From assembly GCF_900103195.1 (NCBI RefSeq), contig NZ_FMWU01000017.1, forward strand, positions 94,397 through 158,396: DNA of 64,000 nucleotides, read 5' to 3'. The position numbers were made by a program, and so were the translations under genes. Below, one piece after another: positions 35,223 through 44,500 of the stretch. Below the pieces are notes generated by a model that was not told the DNA's origin, did not search any database, and saw only the letters and a list, made by a program, of their open reading frames with translations. The stretch comes from Methylobacterium sp. UNC378MF. Its GTDB lineage: Bacteria > Pseudomonadota > Alphaproteobacteria > Rhizobiales > Beijerinckiaceae. How positions within the stretch are numbered: the first letter of the stretch is position 1; every line of letters starts with the position of its first letter.

Positions 35223-35843
35223 TCAGAGCTTGCCCATCACGTCGCCGCGGAACCCGTAGACGGTGCGCCCGCCGGAGAGCGGCACGAGCGCGACCTCCCG
35301 CGTCGATCCCGGCTCGAACCGCACGGCGGTGCCCGGCGCGATGTCGAGGCGCTTGCCGCGGGCCTGCTCGCGCGGGAACACGAGGCCCGGATTGACCTCG
35401 AAGAAGTGATAGTGTGAGCCGACCTGGATCGGCCGGTCCCCGACATTGGCGACCTCGATCACGGTCCGCTCGGCGCCGGGATTGAACACGATCTCTCCCG
35501 GCAGCGTCGTCACGGTTCCAGGGACGTCGGAAGAGGCCGCGCCGCGGATCGGATGGTGCACGGTGACGAGCTTCGTGCCGTCCGGGAAGGTCGCCTCCAC
35601 CTGGATGTCGTGGATCATCTCGGGCACGCCTTCCATGACCTGATCGGCGGTCAGCACGGTGGCACCGGCCTGCATCAGGTCGGCCACGGTGCGGCCGTCC
35701 CGCGCGCCCTCGACCACGAAGTCGGTGATCAGCGCCACCGCCTCCGGATGGTTGAGCTTCACGCCGCGGGCGAGGCGATTCCGCGCCACCTGCGCCGCCA
35801 TGGCGATGAGCAACTTGTCCTTCTCTCGGGGCGTCAGCAGCAC
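35223..35843 (-). CDS. ureAB: Fused urease gamma-beta subunit (UreA-UreB)
   Basis: A 206-residue protein joining the gamma subunit (residues 1 to about 100, LLTPREKDKLLIAMAAQVARNRLARGVKLNHPEAVALITDFVVEGARDG) to the beta subunit (PGEIVFNPGAERTVIEVANVGDRPIQVGSHYHFFEVN onward). The GTG at 35843 is chosen because the protein then starts exactly where UreA family members start and a GAGG site lies six bases upstream; an ATG at 35933 would add 30 unrelated residues. It heads the operon. No ureD is found before it: the next gene is a LysR regulator. Confidence 0.93.
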   Translation of the reverse strand: MLLTPREKDKLLIAMAAQVARNRLARGVKLNHPEAVALITDFVVEGARDGRTVADLMQAGATVLTADQVMEGVPEMIHDIQVEATFPDGTKLVTVHHPIRGAASSDVPGTVTTLPGEIVFNPGAERTVIEVANVGDRPIQVGSHYHFFEVNPGLVFPREQARGKRLDIAPGTAVRFEPGSTREVALVPLSGGRTVYGFRGDVMGKL

Positions 35844-35960
35844 GGGCAACCTCGTCGTCGCGGCGGCCGGAGCAAGGATCATGCGCGCGGCGCGGTCAAG
35901 GGCGGGCGGCGGCCGTTGCAGGACCCGGACCACCGCGGGTGCAGCGCGCAGCGTCGGCCG

Positions 35961-36974
35961 TCACGGTGTCATGGCGACAAACCCGGCGAACAGATCTGGC
36001 AGGGGCGAGCCCTTGACGGCGCCCGGCAGGTCACGGGGATGGATGAACTCGTCCCGGAACCACGGATAACGCTTCGGATCGAAGGAGGATCGCAGCCAAT
36101 CGATCGTCCGCCGCACGCGGGTAATCCGCTCCGCATCCGGGTGATAGGTCAGCCAGATGTCGACGCCGAAGCGGCCAAGATTGTCCAGCGGAACGACCTG
36201 AGCGCCGATTGCGCTGGCATAGGTGGGCAGCAATCCGATGCCGGCGCCCTTGGCAATTGCCCAGTAATACGCGCTGCTGACATTGACTTTCAGCGTGATC
36301 GGGACCTTCGCGGGAAAGCCCGGGACTGTCCTCACATAGTCTTCGAGCGGCACGGTCTGCCCGCCATCCTGAACCACGATGCGATGGCGCTCGAGATCTT
36401 CGGGGCGGAGCGGCAGCCCATAGGTCTCCTCGTAGATCCGCGCGGCGTACGGCATCATGTGGATCCGGCCGAGCTTGACCACACGAAGGTCCGGGCTGGT
36501 CGGCCGCGTCAACTGGATAGCCACGTCGGCTTCAAGCCGCAGGACATCGGCCGATTCCATGGCGCAGCGCAGGTCAACGGTCAGACGTGGGTTCGCGCGC
36601 TGGAACTCGACGAGCCGCGGCGCGAGCCAGAAGGCACCCAGACCTTCCGTGACGGCAATCCGCACCTCGCCAGTCTCGGCGAAGGGGGTGGCCTCGCCCG
36701 TTCGCACCAAGCTGAAAGCCGCCGCCTCCATGCGGGCGGCGGCTTCCAAAATCGCGTGACCCTCGACGGTGAGACGGATGCCGTCGACATGACGCGTCAG
36801 CAGGGGCGCACCAATCAAGGCTTCCAGATCGGCGATCCGCCGTCGCACCGAGTTCACCGACAGGCCGAGCTTCAGGGCGGCCGACCGGAAGCTCCCGGAC
36901 CGCTCGAGCGTCAGGAAGACCCGGATGCTCTGCCAGTCAGGCATCGCCTCCCGGCTCGCCTCGGCCTGTTCCAT
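35961..36974 (-). CDS. LysR-family transcriptional regulator
   Basis: A 337-residue LysR-type regulator with an N-terminal helix-turn-helix (SIRVFLTLERSGSFRSAALKLGLSVNSVRRRIADLE, residues about 16-50) and a substrate-binding domain of the GcvA/DsdC-like group. It is transcribed toward the urease operon but separated from it by 117 bp, and is divergent from the GNAT-family gene 97 bp away. LysR regulators usually control a divergent neighbour, so the acetyltransferase operon is its likeliest target. Confidence 0.87.
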   Translation of the reverse strand: MEQAEASREAMPDWQSIRVFLTLERSGSFRSAALKLGLSVNSVRRRIADLEALIGAPLLTRHVDGIRLTVEGHAILEAAARMEAAAFSLVRTGEATPFAETGEVRIAVTEGLGAFWLAPRLVEFQRANPRLTVDLRCAMESADVLRLEADVAIQLTRPTSPDLRVVKLGRIHMMPYAARIYEETYGLPLRPEDLERHRIVVQDGGQTVPLEDYVRTVPGFPAKVPITLKVNVSSAYYWAIAKGAGIGLLPTYASAIGAQVVPLDNLGRFGVDIWLTYHPDAERITRVRRTIDWLRSSFDPKRYPWFRDEFIHPRDLPGAVKGSPLPDLFAGFVAMTP

Positions 36975-37071
36975 CGACGGAACGCCCCTGTTCCAAATTT
37001 TGCACAGACAACCAGAGCGCTAGATGCGAAGTGCTGGACCGTCAATCCGAAACCGAATGACAGGTCATCCG

Positions 37072-38325
37072 ATGACGCTGCATATCACGCGCGCTCAGTT
37101 CGTTGCGCGGGACGCGGATCAATTTGGAACAGCGCCAGTCTCTGCGGAGCCACGCCATGAATTGAGCGCGCTGCGCGTCGACCGCGTTGCCCGTCATCTC
37201 GTTATCTTCATGCCGACACCAAGTGATCTGCATCGGTTGATCGAAGATGCACGAACGAATCTGCCCGATCTTGCATCGGTCCAGGCTGTCCGGCGCGTCA
37301 TGTCGATCAATCCCGACAGCGTCGTTGCGATCGCGCAGAGACATAAATTCAATGCTGCGCAGCCAAGAGGCGAAGGTTTCGTCGCCTGTCTGATGCTGAA
37401 CGCAGACGGTCTGACCGCCCTCAAGGACGGAACTCTCGACACGGCGGAGCCGCCGGTGGCGATGCTGGCCGGTCAACACGAACGTCCGGCCGGGATCTAC
37501 GTCTGGGCCGTCTATGCGCGGCGACGGCTTGCCGGCGGCGTCAGCCTCGTCTTCGACCGTCTGTCGAGCCCAACCTATCGCGGCGTCGATTTCTATGCCC
37601 GGGCGGCGACGCCCGAGGGCGCGGATCTCCTCACGACGCTCGGCTTCACCCTCAGGAACACTGCCCGCGGGGACCTGTATCATTTCGGGCGTGGGCCGAA
37701 GGGGGATCCGGCGCCCCCCTATGACAGTCACAAGCCGGGCGGGACCGGGATCAGCGTCGCGGTGGCCCGAAACCTGGAAGATCTGTCCCGGGTGATCGCC
37801 CTGCGCGCAGCCGTGTACATGGGCGAGCAGGCCTGCCCCTACGAAGAGGAATTTGACGGCAACGATCTCTCGGCAACGCACCTGATCGGCTATGTCGGCG
37901 ACGAGCCGGCGGGCTGCCTGCGCATCCGGTTCTTCGCAGATTTCGCGAAGATCGAGCGCCTGGCGGTCCGGGCCGAGTTCCGCAACACCCGCATGGCCTT
38001 CGCGCTGGTCCGGGCCGGGATCGAGCTGGCGCGGGTCAAGGGCTACCGCCGTCTCTACGGTCATGCCCAGAAGCGCCTTGTCGGCTTCTGGAGCCGCTTC
38101 GGCTTCCGGGTCTTCGAGGGCGCCCAGGAACTGGTGTTCTCAGATTTCGACTACATCGAAATGCTGATGGAAGCGGAACCGCATCCGCAAGCCATCGGCC
38201 TCGGCGTCGATCCGTACGTCATCATCCGGCCGGAAGGCCGCTGGCACCGGGCTGGCGCGCTCGACCGCTCGCGGAGCCGCGCTGTGACCCGTCCGTCCGT
38301 CGACCGGGAGGTCGCGGCGCGATGA
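37072..38325 (+). CDS. Two-domain GNAT-family N-acyltransferase
   Basis: 417 residues from the ATG at 37072 (AGG nine bases upstream); ATGs at 37024 and 37057 would add up to 16 unconserved residues. The C-terminal domain (from about residue 240) is a GNAT fold: RVIALRAAVYMGEQACPYEEEFDGND, HLIGYVGDEPAGCLRIRFF, KIERLAVRAEFRNTRMAFALVRAGIELARVKGYRRLYGHA and GFWSRFGFRVFEG. The N-terminal part (YVWAVYARRRLAGGVSLVFDRL, LLTTLGFTLRNTARGDLYHFGRG) looks like a degenerate second GNAT domain. The next gene overlaps by four bases and encodes a cysteine hydrolase. Substrate unknown. Confidence 0.8.
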   Translation: MTLHITRAQFVARDADQFGTAPVSAEPRHELSALRVDRVARHLVIFMPTPSDLHRLIEDARTNLPDLASVQAVRRVMSINPDSVVAIAQRHKFNAAQPRGEGFVACLMLNADGLTALKDGTLDTAEPPVAMLAGQHERPAGIYVWAVYARRRLAGGVSLVFDRLSSPTYRGVDFYARAATPEGADLLTTLGFTLRNTARGDLYHFGRGPKGDPAPPYDSHKPGGTGISVAVARNLEDLSRVIALRAAVYMGEQACPYEEEFDGNDLSATHLIGYVGDEPAGCLRIRFFADFAKIERLAVRAEFRNTRMAFALVRAGIELARVKGYRRLYGHAQKRLVGFWSRFGFRVFEGAQELVFSDFDYIEMLMEAEPHPQAIGLGVDPYVIIRPEGRWHRAGALDRSRSRAVTRPSVDREVAAR

Positions 38326-38936
38326 ATCGGCCGCTCAATCCGGCGCTGTATCGCCACCCGCGCAGCGTCCCGGTGCTGGTGCTGGTAGACATGCAGCAGG
38401 AATACGAGATTGCGGGCCGTCCGCTCGCCGTTCCGAAAATCGGGCCCGCACTCCTGAACTGCCGCCGCGCGCTCTCACATGCCCGCGAGAGCGGCATGCA
38501 GGTGGCCTATGTCCGCTGGGTCGGCGCTCCGCTGTTCCAGGCAGGCAGCCGCTTCGCCCGCTGGATCGAAGGGTTCGAACCGCATGGCTGCGACATGATC
38601 TTCGATCGGGACCGGCCCTCCTGCTACGCCAGTCCCGCCTTCGCCGACGCGATGGAGCGCGGCTTGCCGCCGCTGGTCATCGCGGGGTTCGCCGGCGAGT
38701 CATCCTGCCTCGCAACGGCGGTCGATGCCTACCACCGCGGACAGGCGGTGACCTTCCTGTCCGATGCCTCCGCCAGCCACGGCCTGGAGGATATCGCCGC
38801 TCATGAGATCCACCGAACGGTGAGTGCGATCATGCGGGTGTTCGGTGACGTCACGGACACGCAATCCTGGATCGCCACCTCCTCGCCGTTCAAGCCCATG
38901 CTCGCCGCTTCAAGGCCCACGCACAGCAATGACTGA
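38322..38936 (+). CDS. Isochorismatase-family cysteine hydrolase
   Basis: A 204-residue hydrolase of the isochorismatase/nicotinamidase fold. The catalytic aspartate is Asp23 (LVLVDMQQEYE) and the nucleophile Cys129 (AGFAGESSCLATAVDAYHRG). The usual catalytic lysine position appears as Arg96 in MIFDRDRPSCY, an uncommon change. Members hydrolyse amides or vinyl ethers. Its ATG overlaps the acetyltransferase stop and its own stop overlaps the next small gene, so three proteins are translated together. Substrate unknown. Confidence 0.85.
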   Translation: MNRPLNPALYRHPRSVPVLVLVDMQQEYEIAGRPLAVPKIGPALLNCRRALSHARESGMQVAYVRWVGAPLFQAGSRFARWIEGFEPHGCDMIFDRDRPSCYASPAFADAMERGLPPLVIAGFAGESSCLATAVDAYHRGQAVTFLSDASASHGLEDIAAHEIHRTVSAIMRVFGDVTDTQSWIATSSPFKPMLAASRPTHSND

Positions 38937-39144
38937 CCGAGCCCAGAATTCCGGGAACCCTGACGACATCCCACTGCGTGACGAGGATGTGGACATGCGC
39001 CTCGGAAGGCACGCGATCGCGCTGCTTCAGGCGGCGCGCGACGCTGGAGAGCCGACGCTGATCGCGCAGGCCGAGGCCATGGCGATGGCGGTCGGATTCC
39101 TGCTGGCAAGCCGACTTCCCGAGCGGGAACCGGCGACCGGCTGA
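38929..39144 (+). CDS. Small hypothetical protein, 71 residues
   Basis: The ATG lies inside the last codons of the cysteine hydrolase (8-bp overlap), supporting coupled translation. The protein has an acidic, polar start (DDIPLRDEDVDMRLGRHA) and one long amphipathic-to-hydrophobic helix (AIALLQAARDAGEPTLIAQAEAMAMAVGFLLASRL). No known motif. Position at the end of the acetyltransferase/hydrolase operon suggests an accessory or regulatory partner. Confidence 0.6.
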   Translation: MTDRAQNSGNPDDIPLRDEDVDMRLGRHAIALLQAARDAGEPTLIAQAEAMAMAVGFLLASRLPEREPATG

Positions 39145-39321
39145 TCAATCCGCTCCGTCGCCGCCGATCAAACGCATGGCACGCAGGCGCGCGGTCCGCT
39201 CGTCGCGCGCGCTTCGGTCTGCGGCGAGGGCACGCCACAGGGCCTGTAGCTCGATCTCGTGAGGCGTATCGGTGATTTCGTCGGCGTCGCGTACCGTGCG
39301 GGCGTGATCGAAGGCGTCCAT
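39145..39321 (-). CDS. Small hypothetical protein, 58 residues
   Basis: Reading from the ATG at 39321 gives an acidic N-terminus (MDAFDHARTVRDADEITDTPHEIELQ-like) and a basic helix (ALWRALAADRSARDERTARLRAMRL). Its stop abuts the stop of the convergent 71-residue gene. The ribosome-binding site is weak (GAGA). An extension to 39489 has no coding character I trust. No recognised family. Confidence 0.45.
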   Translation of the reverse strand: MDAFDHARTVRDADEITDTPHEIELQALWRALAADRSARDERTARLRAMRLIGGDGAD

Positions 39322-39745
39322 GTTCAAAATCTCGCGCCTTGAGTTACGGTGCGGTACCAGGGCAGCATCGGGATCGTCCAGCCCGAAAGATGGGCAGATC
39401 TTGTACAAGCCGACGTGATCGTCACCCCAAAGCAAATCCGTCGCCGGCAAACCAGCGCCTGAGCCGAGCGTTCGCGCGGGACGATCCAAATGCCGCGATC
39501 GGTCTCAGCAGATGCAGGGCTTGTATTGTGCACACTGAAACCGAAGACGGCCTTCTACCGGTTTAGAGCACTATATTTCACCGAATGGACAGTAGATCTT
39601 GCAATAGAACCCAACTTAATTTCGCTTTTTTGCCCACGGCATGTCTCTGATAGGGGGTCAGGCCAGCGAAAGGCCCAGAAACATACCGGACATCGAACTA
39701 TGCCAATCCCGCTCTGCAGAACCCCTGGCGAGGGGGCCCAGGACG
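39322..39745. other. Intergenic stretch with reduced GC
   Basis: 424 bp between two small leftward genes. The segment from about 39560 to 39640 is notably AT-rich for this window, with runs such as CTATATTTCACC and TTCGCTTTTTT. I see no convincing gene; open frames here lack start signals. It may hold the promoter of the 58-residue gene. Confidence 0.4.
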
Positions 39746-39973
39746 TCAGGCCTGAGATTGCGTCAGCACGGCGATGATGGATTCGACCATTTCGATCTGC
39801 TCCTGCACCGCCACGAGCCGTGGTCCGGCTTCCGCGCCGTCGCCCAGCACGAAGGTGCCCTTCTGCCGGCGCACGTCGCGCAGCTTGCGCACCGACGCGA
39901 CGATGATTTGCCGCTCCTCAATGAGCGCATCGCGGAGTTCGTTCAGACCGTCCAGTTCCAACGTCGAGGCCAT
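39746..39973 (-). CDS. Small hypothetical protein, 75 residues, coiled-coil-like
   Basis: From the ATG at 39973 the protein is helical and charged: LNELRDALIEERQIIVASVRKLRDVRRQKG, then EAGPRLVAVQEQIEMVESIIAVL. Heptad-like spacing of hydrophobics suggests a short helical hairpin or coiled coil. GGGATG precedes the start. A longer in-frame reading to 40261 is proline/arginine-rich and rejected. No known family; no signal peptide. Confidence 0.55.
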   Translation of the reverse strand: MASTLELDGLNELRDALIEERQIIVASVRKLRDVRRQKGTFVLGDGAEAGPRLVAVQEQIEMVESIIAVLTQSQA

Positions 39974-40302
39974 GGGGCATCCCGGTCTCACATCCTGCGC
40001 GCGGCAACGGCGAACAGCCCGCTCCGCCGCGCCGGGCGGGAATCGTGCAGATAGGGCGTCGGACGCAGCGGCGCGACCTAGTCTCGGCGGCGGTAGCACG
40101 CTTTCTGTGGGGGGAACATTGCTGCGATCCATGGAGTGCCGCGGTGCCCAGCGAGCGCGTTGTATGCTACTGAATGCAAAATATCCCGGTTCGCGGCGCG
40201 GTGGGATCAACGGGCGGACATCGGCGCATGCTGCGTGAAGACGGGCACGATTCCGACGCATCTCGATCAGACGAGACCCTTGCGCTCAGGGGCGACTGCG
40301 AC
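39974..40302. promoter_or_regulatory. Divergent region before the RND efflux operon
   Basis: 329 bp between a small leftward gene and the RND adaptor. An in-frame ATG at 40174 would lengthen the adaptor by 43 polar residues without a signal, so I treat the region as non-coding. GGGGGGAAC near 40115 resembles a ribosome-binding site but no good frame follows it. No regulator gene is adjacent. Confidence 0.35.
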
Positions 40303-41481
40303 ATGCCTCGGCCGGCATCCGGCCCGGCGCCGAGACGCGTCGGTGCGGCCCGCCTGATCCTGCTGCTTCTCGCTGTCGTGGGCGGCGGCGCTTACGGCTA
40401 CACGCGTTTGAATTCGACCGCCGCGCCGACCAAGGCAGTCGCGCCGCTTCCTGTGCCCGTTACCCTCGGTACGGTGGAGCAGGGGCCGTTCGCACTCGTG
40501 TCGAACGGTCTGGGCACGGTTCAGGCTTACAACACCGTCCAGGTGCGCACACGCGTCGACGGCGAGATCCAGCAGGTCGCGTTCCGCGAGGGCCAGACCG
40601 TCCACAAGGGGGACGTTCTGGTGCAGATCGACCCGCGGCCCTACCAGGCGGCGCTGGATCAGGCGAAAGCCAAGAAGGAGCAGGACACGGCCAATCTCGG
40701 TAATGCGAAGGCGGACCTCGTCCGCTACACCGGGCTCGGCGCCTATGCCTCCCGGCAGCAGACCGAGACACAGACGGCCCTGGTCGCCCAGCTCACCGCG
40801 CAGGTAGCGTCCGATCAGGCCGCCATCGACAACGCCACGACGCAGCTCGGCTACGCCACGATCCGCGCGCCGATCGACGGCGTCACGGGCTTCCGGCAGG
40901 TCGATATCGGCAACATCGTCAACGCGGCCGGCCAGACCCCGATCGTGACGATCACGCAGGTCGAGCCGATCTTCGTGGTGTTCACGGCCCCGGAGGACCA
41001 GCTGCCCGCGATCACCGCGGCCCTCAAGGCCGGCGACGTGCCGGTCGAGGCCTGGACGTCGGACGGGCTGACCAAGCTCGCCGACGGCAAGCTCGCCCTG
41101 TTCAACAACCAGGTCGACACCGCGACCGGCACGATCCGCCTCAAGGCCGTCTTCGAGAACAGGAAGCACGCCCTGTGGCCGGGCCTGTCGGTCTCCACCA
41201 AGATGCGGGTCGGCACGGTCGCGGTCGCCACGACGGTGCCGGACGACGCGATCCAGCACGGGCCGGACGGCCTGTTCGCCTTCGTGGTGGACGATGCCAG
41301 CCGGGCGCATCAGCGCGCGCTGAAAGCGGGCCGGTCGGATTCGGGGCGGACGCGCGTTCTCAGCGGCGACCTCCGACCCGGCGAGCGGGTCATCGTGGCC
41401 GGACAGTACAAGGTGCAGGACGGCAGCCTCGTGGCTGATCCGCACGCCGCCCACACCGCGCAGGCGGAGGCGGTCCAGTGA
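40303..41481 (+). CDS. RND efflux periplasmic adaptor, MdtA-like membrane fusion protein
   Basis: A 392-residue adaptor linking an RND pump to an outer-membrane channel. One N-terminal transmembrane anchor (LILLLLAVVGGGAYGYTRL), then the lipoyl half-motif VDGEIQQVAFREGQTVHKGDVLVQIDPRPYQAALDQA, an alpha-hairpin with LTAQVASDQAAIDNATTQL, the second lipoyl half GYATIRAPIDGVTGFRQVDIGNIV, and beta-barrel and membrane-proximal domains. The ATG at 40303 has an AGGGGCG site. It is followed after 49 bp by the pump gene. Confidence 0.9.
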   Translation: MPRPASGPAPRRVGAARLILLLLAVVGGGAYGYTRLNSTAAPTKAVAPLPVPVTLGTVEQGPFALVSNGLGTVQAYNTVQVRTRVDGEIQQVAFREGQTVHKGDVLVQIDPRPYQAALDQAKAKKEQDTANLGNAKADLVRYTGLGAYASRQQTETQTALVAQLTAQVASDQAAIDNATTQLGYATIRAPIDGVTGFRQVDIGNIVNAAGQTPIVTITQVEPIFVVFTAPEDQLPAITAALKAGDVPVEAWTSDGLTKLADGKLALFNNQVDTATGTIRLKAVFENRKHALWPGLSVSTKMRVGTVAVATTVPDDAIQHGPDGLFAFVVDDASRAHQRALKAGRSDSGRTRVLSGDLRPGERVIVAGQYKVQDGSLVADPHAAHTAQAEAVQ

Positions 41482-41530
41482 TGCGCGCGGCACGCCTCAT
41501 GGCGGGCGCGTCTCCGCGCGGAGCCCGGCC

Positions 41531-44500
41531 ATGAAGGGCGGCATCTCGGCGCCGTTCATCCGGTTCCCGGTGGCGACCACGCTGATCATGGTCGGCATCC
41601 TGTTCCTCGGGGTGGTGGCCTACCCGCTGCTGGGCGTCGCGCCGCTGCCGCAGGTGGATTTCCCGACCATCCAGGTGACCGCGCAGCTGCCCGGGGCCAG
41701 CCCGGAGACGATGGCCTCGTCGGTGGCGCAGCCACTCGAGCGGCAGTTCTCGCAGATTCCCGGCGTGTCGCAGATGACCTCGACGAGCTCCCTCGGGATC
41801 TCGACGGTCACGGTCCAGTTCGACCTCAACCGCAACATCGACGGCGCCGCAAGCGACATCCAGGCGGCCATCAACGCCGCCAGCGGCCAGCTCCCGAAGA
41901 ACCTCCCGACTCCGCCGACCTACCGCAAGGTCAATCCGGCCGATTCGCCGATCCTGCTGCTCTCGGCCACCTCCGACAGCATGCCGCTGATCGACGTCGA
42001 CGACGCCGTCGACGTGCAGCTCGCGCAGCGGATCAGCCAGATCTCGGGCGTCGCCCAGGTCTTCATCGGCGGCCAGCAGAAGCCCGCCGTGCGGATCCAG
42101 ATCGACCCGGCCAAGCTCGTGGCCAAGGGGCTGTCGCTGGAGGATGTGCGCGCGCAGCTCACCCTCACCACCGTCAACAACCCGAAGGGCAGCATCGACG
42201 GCGGCAGCCATAGCTACACCATCTACGCCAACGACCAGCTCACCGCGGCGCAGAACTGGAACGACGTCATCGTAGCCTATCGCGACGGCGCGCCGCTGCG
42301 CGTGCGCGACATCGGCCAGGCCGTCGCCGGGCCCGAGGACACGAAGCAGGCAGGCTGGACCAACGGAAAGCGCGGCATCTTCCTGGTCGTATTCAAGCAG
42401 CCCGGCGCCAACGTGATCGACACGGTGGATAGCATCAAGGCCCAGCTGCCGCGCCTGACCGCCACCCTCCCGGCCGCCATCAAAGTCGGCATCCTGAGCG
42501 ACCGGACGCAGACGATCCGCGCCTCGGTCGAGGACGTACAGTTCACCCTGCTGCTGACGATCGCGCTGGTCGTGGGCGTGATCTTCGTGTTCCTGCGCAG
42601 CTTCTGGGCGACCGTGATCCCGAGCGTGACCGTGCCGCTCGCGCTGCTCGGCGCCTGCGCGCTGATGTGGATGGCGGGCTACACCCTCGACAACCTCTCG
42701 CTGATGGCCCTGACCATCTCGGTCGGGTTCGTGGTCGACGACGCCATCGTCGTCCTGGAGAACATCAGCCGCTACGTCGAGGAGGGCATGCGTCCCATGG
42801 AGGCCGCGTTCAAGGGCGCGGGCGAGATCGGCTTCACCATCGTGTCGATCTCGGTGTCGCTGATCGCCGTGCTGATCCCGCTCCTGCTGATGGGCGGCAT
42901 CATCGGCCGGCTGTTCCGCGAGTTCGCCGTGGTTCTGTCGATGACCATCGCGGTCTCGGCCTTCGTCTCCCTGACGCTGACACCGATGATGGCCTCGCGG
43001 CTGCTGAAGGCCCACGACGCCGAGCGCCACGGCCGCCTCTACCGGATGAGCGAGGCCGCCTTCGACTGGCTGCTGGCGGTCTACGCCGACGCCCTCGACG
43101 TCGCCCTGCGCTTCCGCCGCGTGACGCTCCTCGTCTTCTTCGCCACGCTGGCACTGACCGGCTACCTGTTCGTGGCGATCCCGAAGGGCTTCTTCCCGCA
43201 GCAGGACACCGGCTTCATGATCGGCGTCACCGAGGCGGGTCAGGACATCTCGTTCTCGGCGATGAAGGCGCTGCAGGAGAAGGTCGGCGCGATCGTCCAG
43301 GCCGATCCGGCGGTGGCGACGGTCGGCATGTCGCTCGGCGGCAACGGCCAGGCGCTCAATTCCGGGCGCATGTATATCACGCTCAAGCCCCGCGACGAGC
43401 GGGACGCCAACGCCTTCCAGGTGATCGGCCGGCTGCGCCCGAAGCTCGAGCGTGTGGCAGGCATCCGGACCTTCATCCAGGCAACCCAGGACGTGCGCAC
43501 CGGCGGCCGCACCTCGCGGACGCAGTTCGAGTACACCCTCCAGGATCCGGACCTCGCTGAGCTGAACACCTGGGCGCCGCGCATCCTCGACAAGATGAAG
43601 ACGCTGCCGGAGCTGCGGGACGTCGCCACAGACCAGCAGACCCGCGGCACGACGCTGACGCTGTCGATCGACCGTGACGCCGCCTCGCGCTACGGCATCA
43701 CGCCCCAGCTCATCGACGACACGCTCTACGACGCGTTCGGCCAGCGCCAGATCGCGCAGTACTTCACGCAGCTGAACAGCTACCACGTGGTGCTGGAGGT
43801 GCTGCCGGCGCTCCAGGGCAGCGTGGAGAGCCTCGACAGGATCTACATCAAGGCGCCGATCGGCGGCGGGCAGGTGCCGCTCGCGGCCTTCGCCCGCTGG
43901 ACGACGGACCCGGTTGCGCCGCTGGCCGTGAACCACCAGGGCCAGTTTCCGGCGGTGACGATCAGCTTCAACCTCGCCCCCGACGTCGCCCTCGGCCAGG
44001 CCACGGAGGCGATCGGCCGGGCGATGCGGGAGCTGCAGGTGCCGCCGACCGTGGTGAGCGGCTTCCAGGGCACCGCACAGGCCTTCCAGCAATCCCTCTC
44101 GACGGTGCCGCTGCTGATCCTGGCGGCCCTGTTCGTGGTCTACCTGATCCTCGGCATCCTCTACGAGAGCTTCATCCACCCGATCACGATCCTGTCGACG
44201 CTGCCATCGGCCGGTGTCGGCGCCTTGGCGGTACTGATGTGGGCGGGGTTCGACTTCAGCCTGATCGCGCTGATCGGCATCATCCTCCTCATCGGCATCG
44301 TGAAGAAGAACGGCATCATGCTGGTCGACTTCGCCATCGTGGCCGAGCGCGAGGAGGGTCTCTCGCCCGAGGTCGCGATCCGGAAGGCCGCGCTGCTGCG
44401 CTTCCGGCCGATCCTCATGACCACGATGGCGGCGCTCCTCGGCGGCATCCCGTTGATGATCGCCACCGGCACGGGTTCGGAGATTCGCCAGCCGCTGGGC

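Noticed and set aside
35844..35933. 30-residue extension of the urease gamma-beta fusion
   Set aside because: The extra residues have no counterpart in UreA, and the GTG at 35843 has a GAGG site and gives the normal start.
39490..39777. 95-residue rightward open frame in the AT-rich gap
   Set aside because: It overlaps the supported 75-residue leftward gene, lacks a ribosome-binding site and has no ordered protein character.
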